From: Paenibacillus amylolyticus
Lineage (GTDB): Bacteria > Bacillota > Bacilli > Paenibacillales > Paenibacillaceae
Reading direction: 5' to 3'
NCBI RefSeq assembly: GCF_029689945.1
Contig: NZ_CP121451.1
Span: forward strand, 496,001 to 560,000
DNA length: 64,000 nucleotides
Positions within the stretch are counted from its first letter, which is position 1. Every line of letters begins with the position of its first letter. Below the pieces are notes generated by a model. The model saw only the letters and a program-made list of their open reading frames with translations. It had not been told where the DNA came from and ran no database searches. Of this stretch, positions 56,358-64,000 are shown piece after piece. The translations under genes were made by a program, and so were the position numbers.

Positions 56358-57331
56358 TTAAACCTGAGGGTCCGTGTGCACTTGAGCATCTGCCCCACTT
56401 GCAGTTGTGTCAGCATCCGCTGGCTTCGACTCCTGCTCGGGCTCTGCTCGCTTTGCCTTTGGTTTAGCCAGCTTTTGCATCATTTTACGGCCAGTTGGTG
56501 TCTGGGCCAGTCCGCCTTGGGCTGTCTCCCGGTGGCGGCTCGGCATCGCACTGCCTACTTCCAGCATGACGTCGATAACTTCATCTGACGGAATGGCACT
56601 ACGCACTCCGGCCAGCGCCATATCAGCCGCAGCCAGCGCCGTCACTGCACCCAGTCCGTTTCGGACGATGCATGGAATTTCAACGAGGCCTGCGACCGGA
56701 TCGCAGATGAGACCGAGTGTATTTTTTAACGCCAAACCTACGGCATGCACGACCTGTTCCGGTGCGCCTCCACGCAGTTCAACCATGGCACCGCAGCCAT
56801 GCCAATCGCGGAACCCACTTCCGCCTGACATCCACCCTCGGCCCCGGAGATAAATGAATTGTTCGCAATCACATAACCAATCGCGCCCGCACAGAACAAT
56901 CCGTTCACCAGATGTTCGTCCGTCCAGCCAAATCGCTCCTGTGAGCTAATAAACACACCGGGGATAATGCCGCAGGAACCGGCTGTTGGCGTTGCAACGA
57001 TGCGGCCCATGGAGGCGTTCACTTCAGATACACACAGGGCATATGCCATGGCAAGTGCGGAAGCATCTCCTGAGCAAGTCTCACCCTTGCGAATGTACTC
57101 GGCCATTTTTTTACCGTCTCCACCCGTTAATCCACTGCGTGATGTGGTGTCTTCCGTTAACCCTTTGCGTACCGCTTCCTTCATCACCTGATAATATTCA
57201 GACATCTGCTTCACGACATCCGCTTCCGGTGTATTGGTCTCCTGAACCTGCTCCTCAATCATCAGCTGAGCAATGGTTTTGGATTCCGCTGTGCAGATCG
57301 TATTCAGCTCGTGTAAATGTTTAAATCGCAT
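56358..57331 (-). CDS. sdaAA: L-serine dehydratase alpha subunit (one frameshift)
   Basis: The 4Fe-4S catalytic subunit that converts L-serine to pyruvate and ammonia. Cluster and active-site Cys regions are visible: ETCSGDASALAMAYALCVSEVNASMGRIVA, PTAGSCGIIPG, GAEGGCQAEVGSAIGMAA, and LICDPVAGLVEIPC. One base is missing near 56791; adding it joins GMAA to GAMVELRGG. The C terminus has an unusual 35-residue acidic/Ala tail. The start MRFKHLHEL has GAGGGG 9 bases upstream and overlaps the sdaAB end by 11 bp. Confidence 0.95.
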
Positions 57332-58011
57332 CCGAATCAACCCCTCTCTTCAAATCGATAACCCGAATGTCCAGCACATGGTCCAGCTCCTTTAGACGTT
57401 GGAGCATCTCCGGATCAGGCGCCCCATCCATCTCCATCGCGGTCAGCGCTTCGCCATCACGTGCTTTCCGATCCACTCTGCATATACCCAATGTTAACCC
57501 CGGATGAACTGATCGTGGACGTTACTGACGCAAGCACCCCTGCCTTGTCTGCATGTCGCAGAACGAGTGTCGGAAACTCACCACTAATCTGAACACGAAA
57601 ATCATTCATCGCATGCACCGATACGCTTCCTCCACCAATGGAAGCCCCAATCAACGAGCAGGCACGTTCTCCATGCCACAGTTCGATTTTGACGGTATTT
57701 GGATGAGGAGCAGGCAGGCCGCTTGTATAAAACTCAACCTCCATGCCCGCTTCTTCTGCGTATTGCTCTGCATCCGGAATACGCGGATCGTCTGTAACAT
57801 AATCCAGCAGACCTCCGATCAGTGCCAGATCCGTGCCGTGTCCCTGATACGTATCAGCGAATGAACCATAGAGCGTCAGCCGGGCACGTTCAGGCGTACA
57901 ACCTAGCCACTGACGCGCTATTCGCCCTAACCTTGCTGCTCCAGCTGTATGTGAACTTGAAGGCCCCGTCATCGACGGGCCGATAATTGAGAAAACATCC
58001 TTAAATCGCAC
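57321..58011 (-). CDS. sdaAB: L-serine dehydratase beta subunit (one frameshift)
   Basis: About 230 residues: N-terminal serine dehydratase beta domain (VFSIIGPSMTGPSSSHTAGAARLGRIA, LYGSFADTYQGHGTDLALIGGLL) and C-terminal ACT-type domain (FPTLVLRHADKAGVLASVTSTISSSGVNIGYMQ). An extra base near 57477 breaks the frame; removing it continues VDRKARDGEALTAMEMD to a stop overlapping sdaAA. GTG start with GGAGGG 7 bases before it. It is the first gene behind the glycine riboswitch. Confidence 0.94.
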
Positions 58012-58092
58012 CTTGTAACCCTCCAATTGTATTCGTCATTTCCATCCAGATCCCAACCCATCATGTTCCTTATCTTCCTGAATGATGACATC

Positions 58093-58133
58093 AAAAAAGG
58101 ACAGAAGAAGGCCCCAGGCCCTCTCTCTGTCCT
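58093..58133 (-). terminator. Riboswitch expression-platform terminator
   Basis: GGACAGA pairs with TCTGTCC and is followed by TTTTTT. The GGACAGAG arm is also part of the conserved aptamer-2 core, so glycine binding should prevent the terminator: an ON switch. Confidence 0.85.
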
Positions 58134-58380
58134 CGATACCTGAGAGTTTCACAACCAGCAGTGTCTCACGACAGGGTGCATGGCCTGCGATTGCAGACAA
58201 GTCACCGGACTGACTGATCATATACCCCTTGGGTGGCGCAGTTCGCGCACTCTCCAGAGTTGCGTCCAACGATGGTACATTTACCTGAGAGATTAACCAC
58301 TGGGCCGGGTGCGCAGGCTCGCTCCTTCGGTGCCTGAACACTAGCCATTTGCTTGGCTAACCCAGGTCTCTCCCGCTCGT
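58095..58380 (-). promoter_or_regulatory. Tandem glycine riboswitch upstream of sdaAB
   Basis: On the minus strand, two glycine aptamers stand in series. Aptamer 1: GGGAGAGACC ... CACCGAAGGAGC ... ATCTCTCAGGTAAA ... CTCTGGAGAG. Aptamer 2 shares that last word and continues CACCCAAGGGG ... AACTCTCAGGTAT ... GGACAGAG. These match the gcvT-type consensus. Short ORFs over this stretch are artefacts. It places serine deamination under glycine control. Confidence 0.92.
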
Positions 58381-58454
58381 TATCATCCGCTGTATGGAAC
58401 CATTCTGAGTGTATGTCAGAACAGCAATGGAAATCGTTCATTTCTTCATCCTTA

Positions 58455-58483
58455 AGATTAATCGACCGAAAGATCAGTGTCAA
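58455..58483 (-). promoter_or_regulatory. Promoter of the sda operon
   Basis: Minus-strand TTGACA (58483-58478), 17 bp, TAATCT (58460-58455), about 75 bp before the first riboswitch aptamer. Confidence 0.65.
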
Positions 58484-58639
58484 CAAACTTAACGATTTCT
58501 TTGGGTGTATTTCCTTCATTTGCGCTTGAATCGATGAAAACCAGAATATTTTGTCAACTTTCATCACATTAATACGATGAAAAGAACTTGTAAACTGGTC
58601 ATAGCCCCGTCAAGTAGACAATAAAAAAGAGAAATTCCA

Positions 58640-59436
58640 TTAAGCGGCGACTTTTTCCCGGAATTCAATCGGGAGAGGTCGCCGAGTTTGTTTTGGAAAC
58701 GATCCTTGTTGTAAAACAAAATATACTCTGTAATTTGGTTCCTTGCTTGCTCCAGATTCTGAGGCTTCTCCAAATATAACTTCTCCGTCTTTAAGTGAGA
58801 GAAGAACGATTCAATACATGCATTGTCATAGCAGTTCCCACGCCGAGAATGGCTTCCTGTTAGCTTTTTCTCTTCAAGCAACTTCGCATAGCTGTGTGTT
58901 GTGTACTGGAACCCCTGGTCGGAATGGATTAAGGCAGGTCCACATTTCAGTTTCTTCACCGTTTCCATAACGAGTTTTAAGTCATTACGCTCGGAGAGTT
59001 CCCAAGCTACAATCTCGTTGTTATATAGATCCATCACAACCGAGAGATAAGCAAAATCATGCCCGATCCGGACATACGTAATATCCGTCACGAGTTTCTG
59101 CACAGGAGCTGCCGCCGAGAATTCCCGATTTAAGACATTACGGAATAGAACGGACGGTTTCCGGCCAGCAAATGGACGTTTCTTGCGAATCACGGAACGA
59201 ATCTGGAGTTCTCTCATTAAGCGGCGTACCTTTTTGTGATTCACCACGAGGCCTTCTTTTCCTAACGCGGTTCGCATACGTTTGTAACCGAAATAAGGAC
59301 GAAGCCGATGAATGCCTAAAATATGTGCTTTTAGATCCGCATCCCGATCTGCTCGTTTCTCTCTGAGGACGATATTCTTCTTCCATTTGTAGTAACCCGC
59401 ACGAGAAATTTCAGCAATTTTACACAACCAAACCAC
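58640..59436 (-). CDS. IS3-family transposase OrfB (DDE integrase; one frameshift)
   Basis: Retroviral-type integrase part of the OrfAB transposase. DDE residues: Asp in VTDITYVRIG, Asp in IHSDQGFQYT, and Glu in NACIESFFSHLK, followed by the usual YNKDRFQNKLGDLSP. One base missing at 58671-58673 breaks the last ten codons; repaired, it ends PIEFREKVAA. The open frame extends upstream without a ribosome site (KWAPVVWLCKIAEISRAGYYKW), as expected for production by frameshift from orfA. Confidence 0.9.
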
Positions 59437-59450
59437 AGGTGCCCACTTAC

Positions 59451-59789
59451 TTATTTCTCGAACGGACTGGCACCGGGCTTCGAAATCCAGCTTCCCTCTC
59501 CGTGCAAATTCGGATTGAGCTTTTTTAGATATTCTACCTGCGCTTTCAGATAAGCATTTTCTTCTTCTGCACTGTTAAAATGCTTCTTCGTCCAACGTCC
59601 CCGGTAATCCTCAAAACTCTCTCCATTTTGGCTTTTCCGTACCCAAGTAATAATCTGGCTCTCACTTTTAATACCAAACTTCTCCATGATCCGACTGTAA
59701 GTCCAACCCTCTTCCAATCGCAGACGAACAGCTTCTTTCTTCGTTTCTTCACTATATTGATTAAAAGTTTGGCCTTTTTTCGCTGTCAT
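59451..59789 (-). CDS. IS3-family OrfA (HTH protein)
   Basis: 112 residues with the transposase helix-turn-helix (YSEETKKEAVRLRLEEGWTYSRIMEKFGIKSESQIITWVRK) and a leucine-zipper-like tail (EEENAYLKAQVEYLKKL). A slippery A6G heptamer at 59520-59526 (minus strand) lies in the zipper; a -1 slip there reads on into orfB as KKAQSEFARRGKLDF. Confidence 0.9.
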   Translation of the reverse strand: MTAKKGQTFNQYSEETKKEAVRLRLEEGWTYSRIMEKFGIKSESQIITWVRKSQNGESFEDYRGRWTKKHFNSAEEENAYLKAQVEYLKKLNPNLHGEGSWISKPGASPFEK

Positions 59790-60019
59790 AACAAAAATCC
59801 CCTCCGGTTTTCAGTGTTGAGTTCATTTTAACATGATCTCTTTTTCACTGTCTACCTTGAGGGGATAATACCAAACAGCTTATTTCATTTCCCTTCAATT
59901 CATAGAGCGCTTACTACTATTTATGATATTGTCCACGAAACTGTTCGGGTATTCAGGCAACCATAATCTTTGAACCCCCTGTTCATAGCCCTTCCTGATC
60001 GGCACATCTGAATTACAAT

Positions 60020-61102
60020 TCACAGTTCGTAGAAGATGCTTTCGTTCTGTACATAGGGTCTGCAATACTTGCTGCATAGCTTCGGCATGCGATCTTTCAT
60101 CCATTCGTGTCTCGACTCGTTCGCCATCTGAAAGGCATAATAACCCAGTGTAAAGATCAACATGAACCCTTCCATTAGCCGGATATCACGCTCCGTTAGC
60201 GGTGCAGTCTGTTTGGTATATCCAGATAAGAATATGTCACGTTCCTCCCGATTGAACATCAGCGCTGCCCTCCGGCATCGAAAAGATAATAACCATAACC
60301 ATGCAGACAAAAATCAATCATGGAAATCCCCTGATCCGAGATCAGCAGATTGTTGCGCGTAATATCCCCATGAATGATCCCCATGTCTCCGCGTGCTGCG
60401 GGTACGCTGTAGCTGCTTATTAATGTTCTCAAATGTCTCACGAAGCAGATCAAAGTCTTCTGTTGTAAAAATTCCCAGACGGACACCTTCCTCAAGCTGC
60501 CCTAGCATGACCAAGTTCTCATGGATATTGCCATATGCCGGCCGTACCTCTGTTCGATCTGTCTGATTCTGTACACGCCCATATTGATGAAGCGTCTGTA
60601 GTTGAACACCAAGATCATATATCTGCTCTGTTGTCAGACGTTCTCCCTGCTGGATGTCCCTGCCCTCAATCCACTCCAGTACTGTACAGCAGATTTCTTT
60701 ACCTGCTTCACTTGTCCACACCGTGACCCAATCTCCTGATACATTGCGTACCGGATGCTGTACGCGTAATGCTGTCGTTGCATTTAACTCATGAAGCAGG
60801 TTCATCTCTGCCTCCAGCGCAGGAGGCGTATGCTGAATGCCCGTCATACTTGCATATGCGGCTTGATGGATACGCAGCAAATATTTCTGCCCACATGCTT
60901 CATCAACGACATAATATGTCAGATTCTCATTGTGGCGAATATAGGAAACGACAGGATTTTCGATAGGATAGTTCTTTATGATCTGAGCCGCCATATGGTC
61001 ATAAGACCTCTGATCCGTAGTGATTGTCAACATCTCCTTCGGAGTTATGTAAACGCTATCTTTATAGCAAATATCGTAGCATAATTGCTTTACACGCAGC
61101 AA
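60020..61102 (-). CDS. Phosphotransferase (APH/homoserine-kinase II-like; two frameshifts)
   Basis: About 340-360 residues after joining three frames. Aminoglycoside-phosphotransferase fold: N lobe with YYVVDEACGQKYLLRIHQ, EAEMNLLHEL, CTVLEWIEGRDI; C lobe with IIHGDITRNNLL (catalytic Asp and Asn) and ISMIDFCLHGYGYY (metal Asp). Breaks near 60389 and at 60268-60270 are repaired by one G each on the minus strand (giving RRDMGIIHGD and DAGGAALMFNREE). The start is uncertain: an ATG at 61033 is immediately after AAGGAG. Similar proteins phosphorylate sugars or amino alcohols; antibiotic resistance is not implied. Confidence 0.82.
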
Positions 61103-61228
61103 ACTCTTTCCACATTAATCTAAAAAAGCACAACCCCCGAACAACCGTCCAGGCATTGCGCTTTCTTATGTCTCTATTTAGCTCTTCATCTCTCTGTCTG
61201 TTGCTCTATATGATACTCCATGATCCAA

Positions 61229-61983
61229 TTAACCAAAACGGCCCATAATGTATTCTTGGGTCAGACGATTGTCCGGGTTCGTGAAAATATGCTCTGTATC
61301 CCCGTGCTCGATCATGCTTCCCAGATAGAAATAAGCGGTATAATCCGAGATACGTGCTGCCTGCTGCATGTTATGGGTAACAATAACAATCCGCAGCTCC
61401 TTCTTGAGCTCGGTAATCAACTCTTCAACTTTCCCCGTAGATACCGGGTCAAGTGCAGATGCAGGCTCGTCGAGCAGCAGAATCTGCGGATCAACAGATA
61501 GGGCGCGGGCGATACATAGACGCTGCTGTTGTCCACCTGAGAGAGACAGGGCTGACTCGTTCAGCCTGTCTTTCACTTCGTCCCAGAGCGCAGCACGACG
61601 CAAGCTTTTTCCACAATTTCATCCAGTGCCTTCTTACTCTTCGTACCACGATAGCGGGGGCCAAACGCGATATTGTTGTAGATGGACTTATGAAAAGGGT
61701 TCGGCTTCTGCCACACCATGCCAATCTTCTGGCGAAGCTTGATCACATCGGTTCCAGGCTCATTCAGATCATTACCGTCCATCCAGATATGTCCCTCTGT
61801 ACGGGAACCGGCAATCTCGTCGTTCATCCGGTTAAGTGACCGAAGGAACGTGGATTTACCGCAACCCGACGGCCCAATAAGCGCCGTTACGCTTGCTTCA
61901 GGAAACGTCAGACTGATCTGTTTGACCGCCTGGAAATGTCCATAATATATGCTTAATTGTTCCGTACCAAAAGGTATGGCCAT
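61229..61983 (-). CDS. pstB: Phosphate ABC transporter ATPase PstB (one frameshift)
   Basis: ATPase of the high-affinity phosphate importer, about 252 residues. Walker [21 protein letters not shown]-loop [22 protein letters not shown], signature [17 protein letters not shown], Walker [14 protein letters not shown], and switch His [21 protein letters not shown]. One A is missing in the run 61606-61610; adding it restores [14 protein letters not shown]. It lies 12 bp behind pstA. Confidence 0.97.
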
Positions 61984-61995
61984 GTTGGTTCCTCC

Positions 61996-62889
61996 TTATT
62001 TCGAAGCTGTCATGCGGCGGAATACAACCCGACCGATCCAGCGTGCACTTAGATTGAACGCCAGCACGAGAATGACAAGCACGGCGGATGCCCCTGCTGC
62101 CACTTCCTTGGAATCTGGCCCAATGCCTTCACTATTGACCTTCCAGATATGAACGGCAAGTGTCTCTGCCGGACGGAAAGGATTAAGCGGTGATCTCGGA
62201 CTCGTCGGATTCCAGTCTGTAAAGTCCAGTGGCGGACTACTCATACCTGCGGTGAACATCAGCGCGGCTGCTTCACCGAAGATCCGGCCCGATGCCAGAA
62301 TCGTACCCGTAATCAAGCTCGGCAATGCCACAGGCAGCAGAATGGAAGTGATAATCTTCCACTTGGACAGTCCAAGTGCCAGACCGGCTTCCTTCTGTTC
62401 CTTCGGAACAGCCCGGAACGCCTGCTCGGTTGTCCGCACCATCAGTGGCAGGTTAAAGATTGCCAGAGCCAAGGCACCCGAGATCAGGGAGAAACCAAGA
62501 CCAAATTGATTGACCAGCAACAATAGACCAAACAAACCGATAACGATGGACGGGAATGAGGACAACACTTCAACAACCAGACGAATGAAGCTGGTAATCT
62601 TGCCTGGTTTGGCGTATTCCGCCATATATATTCCGCCGCCCCATCCGAGTGGAATGGTAACGATCAATGTCAGAATAAGCAAGAATACCGAGTTAAAGAG
62701 CTGTGGACCAATTCCGCCGCCGCCCTTGAGCAACTGTGGTGCGCTCGTCAGGAAGTTCCAGCTGATATGGCCAATACCTCTATACATGATGAAACCAAGC
62801 AGGCCGAGCAATAACATAACAATGAACAGGGCCAGTACAACGATAACGGATGTAGCAATTTTATCTACCGTCTTTGCCTTCATTTTCAT
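61996..62889 (-). CDS. pstA: Phosphate ABC transporter permease PstA
   Basis: 297-residue permease with six helices. EAA loop KEQKEAGLALGLSKWKIITSILLPVALPSLI and the PstA signatures GGIYMAEYAKPGKI and SSFPSIVIGLFG. Its ATG overlaps the pstC stop (ATGA). Confidence 0.96.
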   Translation of the reverse strand: MKMKAKTVDKIATSVIVVLALFIVMLLLGLLGFIMYRGIGHISWNFLTSAPQLLKGGGGIGPQLFNSVFLLILTLIVTIPLGWGGGIYMAEYAKPGKITSFIRLVVEVLSSFPSIVIGLFGLLLLVNQFGLGFSLISGALALAIFNLPLMVRTTEQAFRAVPKEQKEAGLALGLSKWKIITSILLPVALPSLITGTILASGRIFGEAAALMFTAGMSSPPLDFTDWNPTSPRSPLNPFRPAETLAVHIWKVNSEGIGPDSKEVAAGASAVLVILVLAFNLSARWIGRVVFRRMTASK

Positions 62890-63793
62890 ACCCGGTTTCT
62901 CCTTTCAAGCAGGCGAACCAGAATGACGAAGACAAATGTCATCACCAACAGGACAAGCGCCATACTCCACAGTGCATTGTTATGAACGGAACCCATCGTG
63001 GTGTTACCCATGCTGAGCGTAATTACACTTGTTAATGTTGAAGCTGATTCGAGCAAGGATGTTGGCACATGCGGTGCATTACCGATAACCATCTGTACAG
63101 CAAGTGCTTCACCAAAAGCACGAGCCATACCGAGAACGACACCTGTCAACAACGCTGGTAAAGTCGTTGGAATAATGACACGGTAGATGGTTTGCCAACG
63201 CGTGGCACCCAGTGCGTAGGAAGATTCACGCAATCCTTTGGGCAACGCGGACAACGCATCTGCCATGATACTTGTTACCGTAGGAAGAATCATGACCGCG
63301 AGAACAAGACATCCGGCTGCAATCCCGACGCCTGTTCCACCAAAGATACTGCGCAGCAACGGTACGATGACACTCAGACCGATAAATCCGTACACAACGG
63401 ACGGGATTCCGGACAAGAGTTCAATTGCAGGCTGCAATATCTTTTCCCTTTACCGGGGACAATCTCTGTCATGAAGAGTGCTGCACACAAGCCAAGCGGG
63501 CTCGCGATCAATGCTGCAAGCAAGGTTGTAATGAAAGAACCGGTGATGAACGGCAATGCCCCGTAGAAAGCAGGTTCTCCCGTTGGATTCCACGTTTTTC
63601 CACCCAGAAATTCACTTATGCTTATTCCATTTGTGAAAAATGTTGATAGTCCCTTGGACGCTACAAAATAAACAATGGAAAACATGACAACGATCAGGAA
63701 AACGACACAAATCGACGTATAGATCCGTCCCGTCCACTCTTCCCAATAATGTTTCTCTTTTAAGGGCCGGCGCGGTTTCAACTTGTTATTCAT
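62886..63793 (-). CDS. pstC: Phosphate ABC transporter permease PstC (one frameshift)
   Basis: About 303 residues, six helices. N-terminal cytosolic stretch, TM1 near 25-50, GALPFITGSFITTLLAALIASPLGLCAALFM, then LLSGIPSVVYGFIGL and the EAA loop LRESSYALGATRWQTIYRVIIPTTLPALL. One A is missing at 63443-63446; adding it gives GKGKKILQPAIELLSG. The start MNNKLKPRR has AGGGGG upstream. It follows pstS after a hairpin. Confidence 0.96.
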
Positions 63794-63883
63794 TACCGTT
63801 CCCCCTTCGGTCTGTTCCATAACAACCATCCTTCTATAGTAGAATTAATGCAAAATATGGGATTATTTCAGAGCAAACCGCGT

Positions 63884-63912
63884 AAAGAGGCGGGACCTAA
63901 GTCCGCCTCTTT
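63884..63912 (-). terminator. Intercistronic hairpin between pstS and pstC
   Basis: AAAGAGGCGGAC and GTCCCGCCTCTTT form a stem with a short T-tail on the minus strand. Such partial terminators let pstS be made in excess of the membrane components. Confidence 0.8.
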
Positions 63913-63935
63913 CGCTGTATGCGCAAGTTCAAAGA

Positions 63936-64000
63936 TTACTCAACCACATTACCTGCTGCATCGCGTTTTACTTTCATACCTGACATTGGAATGTATCCAA
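63936..64000 (-). CDS. pstS: Phosphate-binding protein PstS, C-terminal end (cut by window edge)
   Basis: The last 21 codons on the minus strand read GYIPMSGMKVKRDAAGNVVE, the typical PstS C terminus. The gene continues beyond the window. Its position ahead of pstCAB supports the call. Confidence 0.85.
   Translation of the reverse strand, partial: GYIPMSGMKVKRDAAGNVVE

Larger units (their letters stand above)
58602..59867 (-). mobile_element. IS3-family insertion sequence (IS150-like group)
   Basis: About 1.27 kb, transcribed on the minus strand. The ends are inverted repeats of roughly 30 bp: the left reads TAGCCCCGTCAAGTAGACAA, and the right, complemented, reads TATCCCCTCAAGGTAGACAG, both running on into AAAAAGAGA. 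It carries orfA and orfB joined by a -1 frameshift window. No target duplication is obvious. It sits about 120 bp upstream of the sda promoter, leaving it intact. Confidence 0.88.

Noticed and set aside
58036..58567. Two minus-strand ORFs upstream of sdaAB
   Set aside because: They coincide with the tandem glycine riboswitch and its promoter; the sequence is explained by RNA structure.

Overview
The window looks like a chromosomal segment of a Paenibacillus-type Gram-positive bacterium. Pointers are S-layer-homology (SLH) surface proteins, membrane-bound YesN-type AraC regulators, large sugar-binding lipoproteins, a PL11 rhamnogalacturonan lyase, strong AGGAGG ribosome sites, and mixed ATG/GTG/TTG starts at moderate G+C. 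Species cannot be fixed from this alone.

Layout. 1-5.8 kb: short-chain dehydrogenase, gamma-glutamyltransferase-like enzyme, a BMP-type lipoprotein and the chemoreceptor behind it. 5.8-7.3 kb: long repeat region. 7.3-11.6 kb: NAD(P)HX repair enzyme, NAD(P)-binding protein, acetyltransferase, membrane protein. 12.6-15.4 kb: SLH-anchored PAP2 phosphatase. 15.7-19.9 kb: AraC sensor-regulator and solute-binding lipoprotein. 20.0-23.7 kb: sulfate uptake operon with a structured leader. 23.8-25.7 kb: rhamnogalacturonan lyase. 25.9-27.8 kb: AT-rich ATPase plus TOPRIM/RloB-like pair, a candidate defence system. 28.1-34.4 kb: lactonase, AraC regulator, SLH protein, nitroreductase/Rrf2, and an MBL hydrolase-TetR operon with tandem operators. 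35.5-39.3 kb: three-gene surface-polysaccharide-like cluster with a degenerate GT2. 39.5-45.7 kb: CcdC, oxidoreductase, methionine aminopeptidase, Ser/Arg-rich peptide, Hanks-type kinase, MerR-like coiled-coil protein, lactate dehydrogenase. 45.9-49.5 kb: hybrid histidine kinase and hexapeptide acyltransferase. 49.6-54.3 kb: lantibiotic-immunity-type ABC transporter with its two-component system. 54.4-56.2 kb: GH13 maltogenic enzyme. 56.4-58.4 kb: serine dehydratase under a tandem glycine riboswitch. 58.6-59.9 kb: IS3-family element. 60.0-64.0 kb: phosphotransferase and the pstBACS phosphate operon, with pstS cut by the window edge.

Quality warning: about 23 single-base frameshifts break 16 otherwise conserved genes, nearly all at short homopolymer runs. 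They look like sequencing errors, so affected genes are given as one repaired CDS each and not as pseudogenes.

The best candidates for undescribed biology are the ATPase/TOPRIM pair, a family of dispersed inverted-repeat elements carrying an expandable ~45-bp hairpin repeat (12, 2 and 1 units in three copies), the sulfate-operon leader, the GT2 lacking its metal-binding motif, and the Ser/Arg peptide beside a kinase.
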